Shown here one piece after another: positions 17,324 to 24,622 of a stretch of 64,000 nucleotides of DNA (its first letter is position 1; each line of letters opens with the position of its first letter). The notes below the pieces were generated by a model. The model saw only the letters and a list, made by a program, of their open reading frames with translations. It was not told the origin of the DNA and ran no database searches. This stretch comes from UBA2966 sp965242505. GTDB taxonomy: Bacteria > Pseudomonadota > Alphaproteobacteria > UBA2966. The translations under genes were made by a program, and so were the position numbers. Location: positions 620,001 through 684,000 of the forward strand of contig OZ251449.1 in the NCBI GenBank assembly GCA_965242505.1, read 5' to 3'.

Positions 17324-17707
17324 TCAGGACGCCGTGCCGAGGGAGGCCATCGACGACGCGGAGCCCCCGGTGCTGGCGGTGCTGGGGATGCTGCCCAGCG
17401 AGCTGGCGCTGCTGACGGACCCGACCGAGCTGGCGGTCTTGCCGCCGCCGGCGACCACGCCGAGCGCTTCGTCCGACAGGGCGACGTTCGGATCGGGCGG
17501 GAAGGCCAGGTAGAAGGTGTCGTCCGTGTTCACGTGAACGCGGACGTCGACGTCCTGGGGCACGTCCATGCCCCAGGACGCGAAGGCCGACCGCGGGTCC
17601 GCCTGCACCCGCTCCTGAAAGGCCGGGTCGAGGACGTCTTCCAGGGAGACCTTGTCGTTGAAGAGGTCGTTGTTCATGAGGTTGTGGTTGACGAGGTTGA
17701 GGTCCAT
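17324..17707 (-). CDS. NHLP-leader RiPP precursor peptide 1
   Basis: A 127-residue precursor. ATG 17707 has AAGGAG about 8 bases upstream. The acidic leader (about residues 1-88) carries the shared block LAFPPDPNVALSDEALGVVAGG, related to the nitrile hydratase alpha-subunit leader of NHLP precursors and ending at a Gly-Gly cleavage site. The core of about 38 residues (KTASSVGSVSSASSLG...) has 19 Ser/Thr and no Cys, the rest being mainly Ala and Gly. A lanthionine ring cannot form within this core without Cys. Expected changes are dehydration by the LanM-like enzyme and/or oxazole formation by YcaO plus SagB. It is the first of four paralogues in a row. Confidence 0.9.
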   Translation of the reverse strand: MDLNLVNHNLMNNDLFNDKVSLEDVLDPAFQERVQADPRSAFASWGMDVPQDVDVRVHVNTDDTFYLAFPPDPNVALSDEALGVVAGGGKTASSVGSVSSASSLGSIPSTASTGGSASSMASLGTAS

Positions 17708-17784
17708 CGACAGACTCCTTGATGAAACTGGTGAAATCCGTCGTCGTCACGCGGCGGCGGTCGGAGCAGTCGGGCAGGCCATGC

Positions 17785-18168
17785 CTACGACCCCCCTCCC
17801 GCCGAGGCGACGGTCGCTATCGTCGACGCGGTGGTCGCGGTGCTGACGGTGCTGGCGAGGCAGCCCAGCGTGCTGGCGGACCCGGCGCACCCGGCCGAAC
17901 TGGCGGTCTTGCCGCCGGCGACCACGCCGAGCGCTTCGTCCGACAGGGCGACGTTCGGGTCGGGCGGGAAGGCCAGGTGGAAGGTGTCGTCCGTGTTCAC
18001 GTGAACGCGGATGTCCATGTCCGGGTCCATGTCCACGCCCCGGGACGACATGGCCCCCCGCGGGTCCGCTTGCATCCACTCCCGGAATTCCGGATCGAAG
18101 ACGTCTTCCGCCGCGAACTTCATGCCGCCGGAGACGTTACCTTGCGGGGGGGGGGGGGAGGGTTCCAT
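17785..18168 (-). CDS. NHLP-leader RiPP precursor peptide 2, with C13 tract
   Basis: A 127-residue paralogue. ATG 18168 has GGAGAG about 9 bases upstream. Codons 3-8 contain 13 consecutive C (18146-18158 as G on the plus strand), encoding a Pro run. Then come MKFAAEDVFDPEF, the conserved LAFPPDPNVALSDEALGVVAGG, and a core of about 41 residues (KTASSAGCAGSASTLGC...) rich in Ser/Thr with two Cys. A slip in the tract would frameshift the peptide. An internal ATG (codon 16) could rescue translation but has no good ribosome-binding site. Confidence 0.9.
   Translation of the reverse strand: MEPSPPPPQGNVSGGMKFAAEDVFDPEFREWMQADPRGAMSSRGVDMDPDMDIRVHVNTDDTFHLAFPPDPNVALSDEALGVVAGGKTASSAGCAGSASTLGCLASTVSTATTASTIATVASAGGGS
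18146..18158. repeat. 13-base homopolymer inside precursor 2
   Basis: G13 on the plus strand, C13 in the coding strand, just after the precursor 2 start codon. It lies in the leader N-terminus, where a one-base change would shift the frame before the core. Confidence 0.85.
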
Positions 18169-18220
18169 GTTGTCTCTCCATGATGTCGTTTCCTTGCGAT
18201 GAGGGCCGTCGCCGCCGCCG

Positions 18221-18625
18221 TCACGCGGCGGTGCCGACCGAGCCGGCCGAACCGGCGGAGCTGGCCGAGCCCGGCACGGTCGAACAGGCTATGGTGCTCG
18301 CCGTCCCGACCGTGCCGGCGGTGCTGGCGGTCTTGCCGCCGCCGGCGATCGCGCCGAGCGCCTCGTCCGACAGGGCGACGTTCGGGTCGGGCGGCAGGAC
18401 GATGTGGCGCGTGCCGGGGGCGTCGGCGACGATCCGGACCTCGACGTCGGGGGCGAGCTCGATCCCGAGGCCGGGGAGCAGGTCGTGCACGTCTCCGGCG
18501 TCGATCCGCTCGCGCAGGGACTCGTCCTCCCAGTAGCGCTCGGACAGCGACCTGAACGGGGCGAAGTTGGACTGGTATTCCCGCACCATCTCGGGCGTCG
18601 GGGCGGTTTGCGTCGTGGGTTCCAT
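18221..18625 (-). CDS. NHLP-leader RiPP precursor peptide 3
   Basis: A 134-residue precursor. ATG 18625 is preceded by AAGGAG at good spacing, which is why the longer upstream frame is rejected. The leader has YQSNFAPFRSLSERYWEDESLRE near its start and the shared VLPPDPNVALSDEALGAIAGG at its end. The core of about 37 residues (KTASTAGTVGTASTIACS...) is built of Ala, Gly, Ser and Thr with one Cys. Same operon direction as its neighbours. Confidence 0.9.
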   Translation of the reverse strand: MEPTTQTAPTPEMVREYQSNFAPFRSLSERYWEDESLRERIDAGDVHDLLPGLGIELAPDVEVRIVADAPGTRHIVLPPDPNVALSDEALGAIAGGGKTASTAGTVGTASTIACSTVPGSASSAGSAGSVGTAA

Positions 18626-18684
18626 GATGACGGTGCTCCTTGATTTCCGGTTTCGGCTCGGGTTTCGGCGTTTCGGCCCGAACG

Positions 18685-19077
18685 TCAGCTCGCGCTGCCC
18701 GCGCTGCCCAGGGAACTGGCGGAGGCCGCGCAGCTGGCCGTGGTGCATATGGTGCTCACGGTGCTGGCGGACCCGGCGGACCCGATCGTGCTCGCCGACT
18801 TGCCGCCGGCGACCATGCCGAGCGCTTCGTCCGACAGGGCGACGTTCGGATCGGGCGGCAGGACGAGGTGGAAGACGTCGTCCGTGTCCGCCGCGAAGCG
18901 CACTTCCACGCCGGGCGGCACCTCGAAGTCCCGCTCGGCCAGGACGGCCCTCGGGTCCTCGTCCGCCCGCGAGCGGAACTCCGGATCCCCGCGGTAGGCT
19001 TCCGCGAGAGGCAGCACTTTCTGGTAGGCTTCGAGCGCGGCCTCCGCGCCCTGTTGGAACGTTGCCGTATCAGCCAT
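18685..19077 (-). CDS. NHLP-leader RiPP precursor peptide 4
   Basis: A 130-residue precursor and first gene of the minus-strand precursor row. ATG 19077 has a strong AAGGAGG 9-10 bases upstream. The leader contains EAYQKVLPLAEAYRGDPEFRSRADEDP, a typical NHLP amphipathic helix, and ends LPPDPNVALSDEALGMVAGG. The core of about 38 residues (KSASTIGSAGSASTVSTIC...) has two Cys among many Ser/Thr. About 85 bp upstream is a box shared with the orphan precursor at 52954. Confidence 0.9.
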   Translation of the reverse strand: MADTATFQQGAEAALEAYQKVLPLAEAYRGDPEFRSRADEDPRAVLAERDFEVPPGVEVRFAADTDDVFHLVLPPDPNVALSDEALGMVAGGKSASTIGSAGSASTVSTICTTASCAASASSLGSAGSAS

Positions 19078-19160
19078 GATGACTTGCGCCTCCTTGGTTC
19101 GAGACGGCGAGAGTTGCCGCCAAGGTCGTGGCATCAAGGCGAGCATAGCGGAACCGGGAA

Positions 19161-19178
19161 GATAGAAAACCCTAATTT
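19161..19178 (-). promoter_or_regulatory. Shared upstream box (candidate promoter or operator)
   Basis: On the minus strand this reads AAATTAGGGTTTTCTATC. Near-identical boxes occur at 52836-52853 (plus strand, AGATTAGGGTTTTCCCTC), upstream of the orphan NHLP precursor, and at 21722-21739 (minus strand, AAATCAGGGTTTTCCATC) with no recognised gene downstream. Two of three lie about 85-100 bp before NHLP precursor starts. A promoter or regulator site is inferred. Confidence 0.4.
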
Positions 19179-19217
19179 CGCGCCCCCCGGAAAATCCCGC
19201 CCCCGGCGGGGGGATTC

Positions 19218-19303
19218 CCATCCATACTCCTCCCCCATAACAGGAGGGAGGCCCATCCATTACTCCTCCCCCCTGGCAGGGGGGAGGTCGGGAGGGGGGT
19301 TCC
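19218..19303. repeat. Palindromic element (B halves)
   Basis: Two half-B-type hairpins (one with CCCATAACAGGAGGGAGG, one with CCCCTGGCAGGGGGGAGG) upstream of the coiled-coil membrane gene. Confidence 0.7.
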
Positions 19304-19350
19304 CGCCTTCGCGGCGATCCGGTAACGTTCCGGCCCGAAGGGAGACGCCC

Positions 19351-19824
19351 ATGACCGCGTTCGAGCAAGCCACCCTCGCCGTGCAACATGCGGCCTTCTG
19401 GGTCGCCGTCGTCGGCGCCGCCGCCGCGTTCGTGTCCGCCGCCGCCTCCGCCGCGGCGGCGTGGGGGATATGGTACGGCATCCGCGCCATGGTCCGCGCC
19501 AACAAGGACCGCGCCGCCATCCTCGATCGGCAACACGAAGCCGACGAACGCCGCCACGCCGAAGCCATGGCCGAGGGCGCCCGCCGTCACGAGGAAGCCA
19601 TGGCCGAGGGCGCCCGCCGCCACGAGGAAACGATGACCGCGCTCGCCGCCCAACGCAAGGCCGACGAGAAGCGCCACGAGGAAGCCATGGCCGAGGGCGC
19701 CCGCCGCCACGAGGAAGCCATGGCCGCGATCGCCATGCAGGGACGCAGACTCGAGGCTCTGACCGCCAGCCTGGAGCGCGTCGTCGAACGAACCGCCCCG
19801 CCGCCCGCCGAACCCGCCGAATGA
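19351..19824 (+). CDS. Membrane-anchored coiled-coil protein with peptide repeats
   Basis: A 157-residue protein divergent from the precursor genes. Start ATG 19351 has AAGGGAG upstream. One N-terminal membrane helix (FWVAVVGAAAAFVSAAASAA, about residues 15-45) is followed by a charged coiled coil made of near-identical repeats (RRHEEAMAEGA, four or more copies) and a Pro-rich tail. An adjacent copy (19973-20380) is almost identical but has fewer repeats. The function is not known; immunity or membrane scaffolding would fit its position, but this is guesswork. Confidence 0.65.
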   Translation: MTAFEQATLAVQHAAFWVAVVGAAAAFVSAAASAAAAWGIWYGIRAMVRANKDRAAILDRQHEADERRHAEAMAEGARRHEEAMAEGARRHEETMTALAAQRKADEKRHEEAMAEGARRHEEAMAAIAMQGRRLEALTASLERVVERTAPPPAEPAE

Positions 19825-19922
19825 CCCCCACCCCGACCCTCCCCCTGTCAGGGAGAGGGAGAAGAGGGGGGAGCCCCATCCATATTCCTCCCCCCTGACA
19901 GGGGGGAGGTCGGGAGGGGGGT
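19822..19922. repeat. Palindromic element between duplicated coiled-coil genes
   Basis: Halves A and B in inverted orientation. Together with the gene it forms a duplicated unit of about 620 bp. Confidence 0.75.
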
Positions 19923-19972
19923 TCCCGCCTTCGCGGCAATCCGGTAACGTTCCGGCCCGAAAGGAGACGCCC

Positions 19973-20380
19973 ATGACCGCGTTCGAGCAAGCTACCCTCG
20001 CCGTGCAACATGCGGCCTTCTGGGTCGCCGTCGTCGGCGCCGCCGCCGCGTTCGTGTCCGCCGCCGCCTCCGCCGCGGCGGCATGGGGGATATGGTACGG
20101 CATCCGCGCCATGGTCCGCGCCAACAAGGACCGCGCCGCCATCCTCGATCGGCAACACGAAGCCGACGAACGCCGCCACGCCGAAGCCATGGCCGAGGGC
20201 GCCCGCCGCCACGAGGAAACGATGACCGCGCTCGCCGCCCAGCGCGAGGCCGACGAACGCCGCCACGAGGAAGCCATGGCCGCGATCGCCATGCAGGGAC
20301 GCAGACTCGAGGCTCAGACCGCCAGCCTGGAGCGCGTCGTCGAACGAACCGCCCCGCCGCCCGCCGAACCCGCCGAATGA
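19973..20380 (+). CDS. Membrane-anchored coiled-coil protein, tandem copy
   Basis: A 135-residue tandem duplicate of the gene at 19351 with the same upstream sequence, membrane helix and tail. It lacks about 22 residues of the coiled-coil repeat (one MAEGARRHEEA block upstream and one downstream), so repeat number is the main difference. This looks like recent duplication with repeat contraction. Confidence 0.65.
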   Translation: MTAFEQATLAVQHAAFWVAVVGAAAAFVSAAASAAAAWGIWYGIRAMVRANKDRAAILDRQHEADERRHAEAMAEGARRHEETMTALAAQREADERRHEEAMAAIAMQGRRLEAQTASLERVVERTAPPPAEPAE

Positions 20381-20685
20381 CCCCCACCCCGACCCTCTCC
20401 CCTGTCAGGGAGAGGGAGAAGAGAGGGGAACGGAGGGGGGTGGACCGCCGCCCCGCAACGCCGCGCCGCTCCCGATGGCCCACGCGGCGTCTCATATGTA
20501 TTGAACGAACGAGGATACGTCCTGGAAAGGTCGAACGAAGACGTAGTACACTCCGTCGGCATCGGGGAACTCACTCTGAGGCGAGACGACTCTTCAGGCA
20601 ACATAAAGAACTATCCCACATCCAGAGTCCCGGTGCGCCGCCCCTTGCGAGAAATGCGGGTTGACGGGAATACAGGTGTCCGATC
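20381..20685. other. Gap with palindromic element, no supported gene
   Basis: The first 50 bases are palindromic half A (variant with CTCTCCCCTGTCAGGGAGAG). The rest is lower-GC sequence with an open plus-strand frame from about 20501 (ERSNEDVVHSVGIGELTLRR) that I do not recognise. It may be a gene fragment. Confidence 0.4.
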
Positions 20686-20967
20686 ATGCCGCCCACTACA
20701 TACGAGGTCACGGAGGCCCGCGCTCACTTCTCGGAGCTTCTGGCGCGCGCCCGAGCCGGCGAGGAGATCGTCATCACCAAGGACCGCGAGCCCCATGCCC
20801 GGCTCCTGCCGCCGGCCGGGCGCGGGGAGCGGGAGAGTGCGCCGCTGGGGCGTCTCCACCTGCCGGACGACCTCTTCGATGGTGACGATCCGGAACAGGC
20901 CGCGATCGATGCCGGCGACCGCAACGATGCCCTCGGCATTTGGCGCGACCGCGCGGCCGCTTCGTGA
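20686..20967 (+). CDS. Phd/YefM-family antitoxin
   Basis: A 93-residue antitoxin. The N-terminal Phd/YefM DNA-binding fold is clear: TYEVTEARAHFSELLARARAGEEIVITKDREPHARLLP. The acidic C-terminus (DLFDGDDPEQAAIDAGDR) would wrap the toxin. The stop overlaps the toxin start as GTGA, the usual coupled order. It should repress its own operon and neutralise the PIN-domain toxin that follows. Confidence 0.9.
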   Translation: MPPTTYEVTEARAHFSELLARARAGEEIVITKDREPHARLLPPAGRGERESAPLGRLHLPDDLFDGDDPEQAAIDAGDRNDALGIWRDRAAAS

Positions 20968-21341
20968 GACTGCTCCTCGATAGCCATGCCGTTTATTGGT
21001 GGATGACGGGTAACGCCCGGCTGTCCGCGGTCGCCCGGGAACTGATCCTTGACGGCGCGAACGCCGTTCTGGTCAGCGCGGTTTCGATCTACGAAATCGA
21101 GCTCAAGGCCGGGCGCAGGCGCGTGAACCTGCCGCCCCAGGAACTGCGAGCGGCGCTCAGGCGCAACGCCGTCGAGGAGCTGGCCGTCACCTACGACCAC
21201 GCGGAGTATGCCGCCCATCTCACATGGGAGCATCGCGACCCGTGGGACCGTCTGCTGGCCGCCCAGGCCCTTCTGGGGAACTGCGTCCTCGTGTCGGTCG
21301 ACAAGGTCTTCGACGGCATCCCCATCGACCGGTGTTGGTGA
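20964..21341 (+). CDS. vapC: VapC-like PIN-domain toxin
   Basis: A 125-residue PIN ribonuclease. It starts at GTG 20964, inside the antitoxin stop. The acidic metal-binding residues are visible: RLLLDSHAVYWWMTG (first Asp), AVSIYEIELKAG (Glu) and HRDPWDRLLAAQAL (Asp), with the closing VSVDKVFDG. VapC toxins cut specific tRNAs or rRNA to stop translation; the target here is unknown. Forms a type II toxin-antitoxin module with the Phd-like gene. Confidence 0.9.
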   Translation: MRLLLDSHAVYWWMTGNARLSAVARELILDGANAVLVSAVSIYEIELKAGRRRVNLPPQELRAALRRNAVEELAVTYDHAEYAAHLTWEHRDPWDRLLAAQALLGNCVLVSVDKVFDGIPIDRCW

Positions 21342-21774
21342 ACCCGGTTGCAATCGCCTGCCCGGTCTGCGCATGAGCCTGCGGCGACGAGACGCCGTGA
21401 ATCGGACCGGGAACGTCCTCGCCGGGAACTCGAACAGCCCCGTGAATGGAGTTGGGGGTCTGCGCCGTAGGGAGTGTATCGAGAAGGGCTGCGGGGGCGT
21501 TTTGGCATGATGTCGAACGCAATGCGGGCAGTGGCGGCCTTGTGGCCAGATCTTCCCGGCGCCGTCGCCATGCCGTATCTTCCCCATACTGTTGATATAG
21601 GGTGACCTGGTTCGGTCATGCGGTGGACCGGGCGGAGGCGCGCGCCGGCCCGTTCGCGGGTTGTCGTCCTCGCCGCCTCCGGCAATGGGCTTCCGGTTGC
21701 GTCACGTCCTCGACGCGCGAGGATGGAAAACCCTGATTTCACGGCGCCCGGAAGATTTCCCAGATGCGGAACCG
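21342..21774. other. Intergenic stretch without a supported gene
   Basis: No protein or RNA that I recognise. It contains a third copy of the regulatory-looking box at 21722-21739 (minus strand), a match to the boxes before two RiPP precursors. A decayed gene cannot be excluded. Confidence 0.4.
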
Positions 21775-21912
21775 CGTGACCCCCACCCCGACCCTCCCCC
21801 TGCAAGGGGGAGAGAGAAGAAGGGGAACGGAGAGGCCGTCGACGCTCCATCCCCCTTGACCATCCATTACTCCTCCCCCCTGGCAGGGGGGAGGTCGGGA
21901 GGGGGGTCCGCA
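21775..21912. repeat. Palindromic element
   Basis: Inverted halves A then B (CCTCCCCCTGCAAGGGGGAG ... CCCTGGCAGGGGGGAGG), about 90 bp before the cold-shock gene. Confidence 0.75.
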
Positions 21913-21999
21913 TGGCGGCAGGGCCGGCGGGCGCATTTGTGGCCGCGCGCCGAGTGTGGTAGGCTCCGTCCCGGTTCCGCATTCGGTTGAGGTCCCGCC

Positions 22000-22587
22000 A
22001 TGGAGGAGCAGGATCGGGTCGCGGGGAGCGCGCCTCCGGAGAGCGTCGAGGTCCGCGCTCGGGTCAAGTGGTTCAACGCGGCCAAGGGCTTCGGCTTCCT
22101 GGCCCCCGGCGACGATTCCGGCGACGTCTTCGTCCATCTTTCGGCCTTGCGGCAGGCGGGGTACGAGAGCCTGGAACAGGGAGCGACCGTCGTCTGCGAG
22201 GCGACCCGCGGCCCCAAGGGCCTTCAGGCCGTCCGCGTCATCGACGTCGACGCCAGCACGGCCGTTCGACCGGGCGCCGGGCCCCGGGACGGCGACGACG
22301 ACGACCCGCGCCATCCGCCGCTCGAGGCGTCGAGCGACTACTTCGACGTCACGGTCAAGTGGTTCAACGCCGAAAAGGGCTACGGATTCGTGACGCGCGG
22401 CGACGGCGCCCAGGACATCTTCGTCCACATCAGGATGCTGCGAAGGGTCGGGCTGGGAGATCTGAAACCGGGGCAATCGCTGCGGATCCGCACCGGGCAG
22501 GGCCCCAAGGGGCCGCAGGTTGCGGAGATCGATCTGGGCCGGGAAGGCGGCCCCGCGGCGGTTCGGGGCGGGTCCGAACCGTCGTAG
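22000..22587 (+). CDS. Double cold-shock-domain protein
   Basis: A 195-residue protein with two cold-shock domains. The first is at about residues 18-85 (RVKWFNAAKGFGFLAPGD ... DVFVHLSALRQAGY) and the second at about 117-180 (TVKWFNAEKGYGFVTRGDG ... DIFVHIRMLRRVG). Both keep the RNP1 and RNP2 aromatic residues that bind single-stranded RNA or DNA. An acidic linker joins them. Two-domain cold-shock proteins of this size are common in Alphaproteobacteria and act as RNA chaperones in cold or stationary phase. Isolated gene, flanked by palindromic repeats. Confidence 0.92.
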   Translation: MEEQDRVAGSAPPESVEVRARVKWFNAAKGFGFLAPGDDSGDVFVHLSALRQAGYESLEQGATVVCEATRGPKGLQAVRVIDVDASTAVRPGAGPRDGDDDDPRHPPLEASSDYFDVTVKWFNAEKGYGFVTRGDGAQDIFVHIRMLRRVGLGDLKPGQSLRIRTGQGPKGPQVAEIDLGREGGPAAVRGGSEPS

Positions 22588-22654
22588 CGCGCATTCTCTC
22601 ATAACCGGCGGAGGATCGAGGGTTCCGCGGCGTTGCGCGACCGCGGTCCACCCC

Positions 22655-23545
22655 CCTCCCGACCTCCCCCCTTCTTCTCCCTCTCCCTTGCAGGGGGAGG
22701 GCCGGGGTGGGGGTCGCCGCCGGGGAAGAGCATGGAAAGGCGATCCGCGCGCCCGGATCCGCACACTTCGCACACCCTCTCCCCTTCTTCCCCCTCTCCC
22801 TTGCAGGGGGAGGGCCGGGGTGGGGGTCGCCGCCGGGGAGCGTGAAAGGGCGGTCCGCGCACCCGGATCCGCACACTTCGCACACTTCGCACACTTCGCA
22901 CACCCTCCCCCCCCTTCTTCTCCCTCTCCCTTGCAGGGGGAGGGTCGGGGTGGGGGTCGCCGCCGGGGAGGAGCATGGAAAGGCGATCCGCGCGCCCGGA
23001 TCCGCATGATCCGCACACCGTCGGGGCCGCGGTCCACCCCCCTCCCGACCTCCCCCCTGTTATGGGGGAGGAGTGTGAAAATGGGGATCCGCACACTTCG
23101 CACACCCTCCCCCCCTTTTTCTCCCTCTCCCTTGCAGGGGGAGGGCCGGGGTGGGGGTCGCCGCCGGGGAGGAGCATGGAAAGGCGATCCGCGCGCCCGG
23201 ATCCGCATGATCCGCACACCGTCGGGGCCGCGGTCCACCCCCCACCCGACCTCCCCCCTGTTATGGGGGAGGAGTGTGAAAACGGGGATCCGCACACTTC
23301 GCACACCCTCCCCCCCCTTCTTCTCCCTCTCCCTTGCAGGGGGAGGGTCGGGGTGGGGGTCGCCGCCAAGGGAGCGTGAAAGGGCGGTCCGCGCACCCGG
23401 ATCCGCACACTTCGCACACCGTCGGGGCGCGCTCCACCCCCCTCCCGACCTCCCCCCTGTTATGGGGGAGGAGTGTGAATGGTCAGGGGGGGAAGAGCGT
23501 GGAAAGGCGGTCCGCGCGCCCGGATTCGCACACCGTCGGGGTGGG
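22655..23545. repeat. Large array of palindromic elements
   Basis: Six or more half-A copies and three or more half-B copies fill 22588-23590. Linkers share GGATCCGCACACTTCGCACA, and at about 22868-22900 the 9-base word CACACTTCG is tandemly repeated three to four times. No coding region is supported. Confidence 0.8.
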
Positions 23546-23590
23546 GGTCACGCCGGGGGGGAGGAGCGCGAACGGCCCCTCCGGCGCCCC

Positions 23591-24583
23591 CTACCGCGTC
23601 GGCGGGAGTTCGACCGCGTAATCGGAGACCGCGCCCGCCGACCGGATCATCCCGTGACGCTCCAGAAACCGGGCGAACCGGGCGTACCGGCCGCTGTCGA
23701 GCGCCGCCGGCCGCAGGGCGAAGCGCGGCAGCGTGTCCCGCCAGGCCCGCCGGTTGAGCTCGTCGTCGAGGTCGTCCCGTCCGCGCAGGAACAGCTCCCA
23801 GCTCTCCTCCGGGTGGTTTATCAGGCGCTGCGCGCCCCGCTCGATGGCGTCGATCAGGCGCCGCAGGCGCGGGTCGGCCAGGTCGTCGGCGTGAGCGACG
23901 AGGATCAGTTCGTCGTAGGGCGGGACGCCTTCCTCTTCGATGTAGAACGCGCGTCCCGGCTTGCCGACGATGTCCATCTGGTTCAGCTCGAAGTTGCGGA
24001 AGGCGCCGATCACGGCGTCGACGTGGCCGCTGATGATGGAGGGCGAAAGGGAGAAGTTGACGTTGATCAGCGTCACGTCGTCGAGCGTCAGCCCGTGCCG
24101 CTCCAGCATCGCCTTGAGCAGGACGTCCTCGAACCCGCCCACCGAGAAGCCGACCTTCCGTCCCTTCAGGTCCGCGATCGACTTGACGGGGCCGTCCGCC
24201 AGTACGACCAGCGAATTGAGCGGCGTCGACACCAGCGTCCCGATGCGGCGGAGCGGCAGTCCCTGGTCGACCTGGATGTGGAGCTGGGGCTGATAGGAGA
24301 TGGCGACGTCGGCCTTGCCCGCCGCCACCAGTTTGGGCGGGTCGTTGGGGTCCGCCGGGGCGATGAGCTCCACCTTCAGGCCCGCGTCGCGGAAGTATCC
24401 GGCCTCCTGCGCCACGAAGAGGGGCGCGTGATCGGGGTTCACGAACCAGTCGAGCATCACCGTCATCCCGTCCTGGGCCCGGGCCGCGCCCTCGATCGAG
24501 AGCAGGCCGAGGAGCGCCAGTCCGGCGGCCAGGAACCGGTGGGGCGTTCGCGTTCGTGGACGTTCTTGTCGTCGATGGGTCAT
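23591..24583 (-). CDS. thiY: ThiY-like substrate-binding protein (thiamine precursor ABC transporter)
   Basis: A 330-residue periplasmic NMT1/THI5-like binding protein. Signal peptide at about residues 1-36 (LAAGLALLGLLSIEGAARAQ). Then GMTVMLDWFVNPDHAPLFVAQEAGYF, the classic opening of HMP-precursor (formylaminopyrimidine) receptors, and later PADPNDPPKLVAAGKADVAISYQP. It is the third gene of thiZ-thiX-thiY behind a TPP riboswitch, so it is repressed when thiamine pyrophosphate is plentiful. The riboswitch context supports a pyrimidine precursor rather than taurine or sulfonate as substrate. Confidence 0.9.
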   Translation of the reverse strand: MTHRRQERPRTRTPHRFLAAGLALLGLLSIEGAARAQDGMTVMLDWFVNPDHAPLFVAQEAGYFRDAGLKVELIAPADPNDPPKLVAAGKADVAISYQPQLHIQVDQGLPLRRIGTLVSTPLNSLVVLADGPVKSIADLKGRKVGFSVGGFEDVLLKAMLERHGLTLDDVTLINVNFSLSPSIISGHVDAVIGAFRNFELNQMDIVGKPGRAFYIEEEGVPPYDELILVAHADDLADPRLRRLIDAIERGAQRLINHPEESWELFLRGRDDLDDELNRRAWRDTLPRFALRPAALDSGRYARFARFLERHGMIRSAGAVSDYAVELPPTR

Positions 24584-24622
24584 GTGGGGTTCTCCCGATG
24601 GGCTGGATGGTGGTTGGGGTGG

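Noticed and set aside
22868..22900. Short CACACTTCG tandem repeat as a regulatory iteron cluster
   Set aside because: It belongs to the linker of the palindromic array, and similar words recur in the other linkers; no replication gene is nearby.
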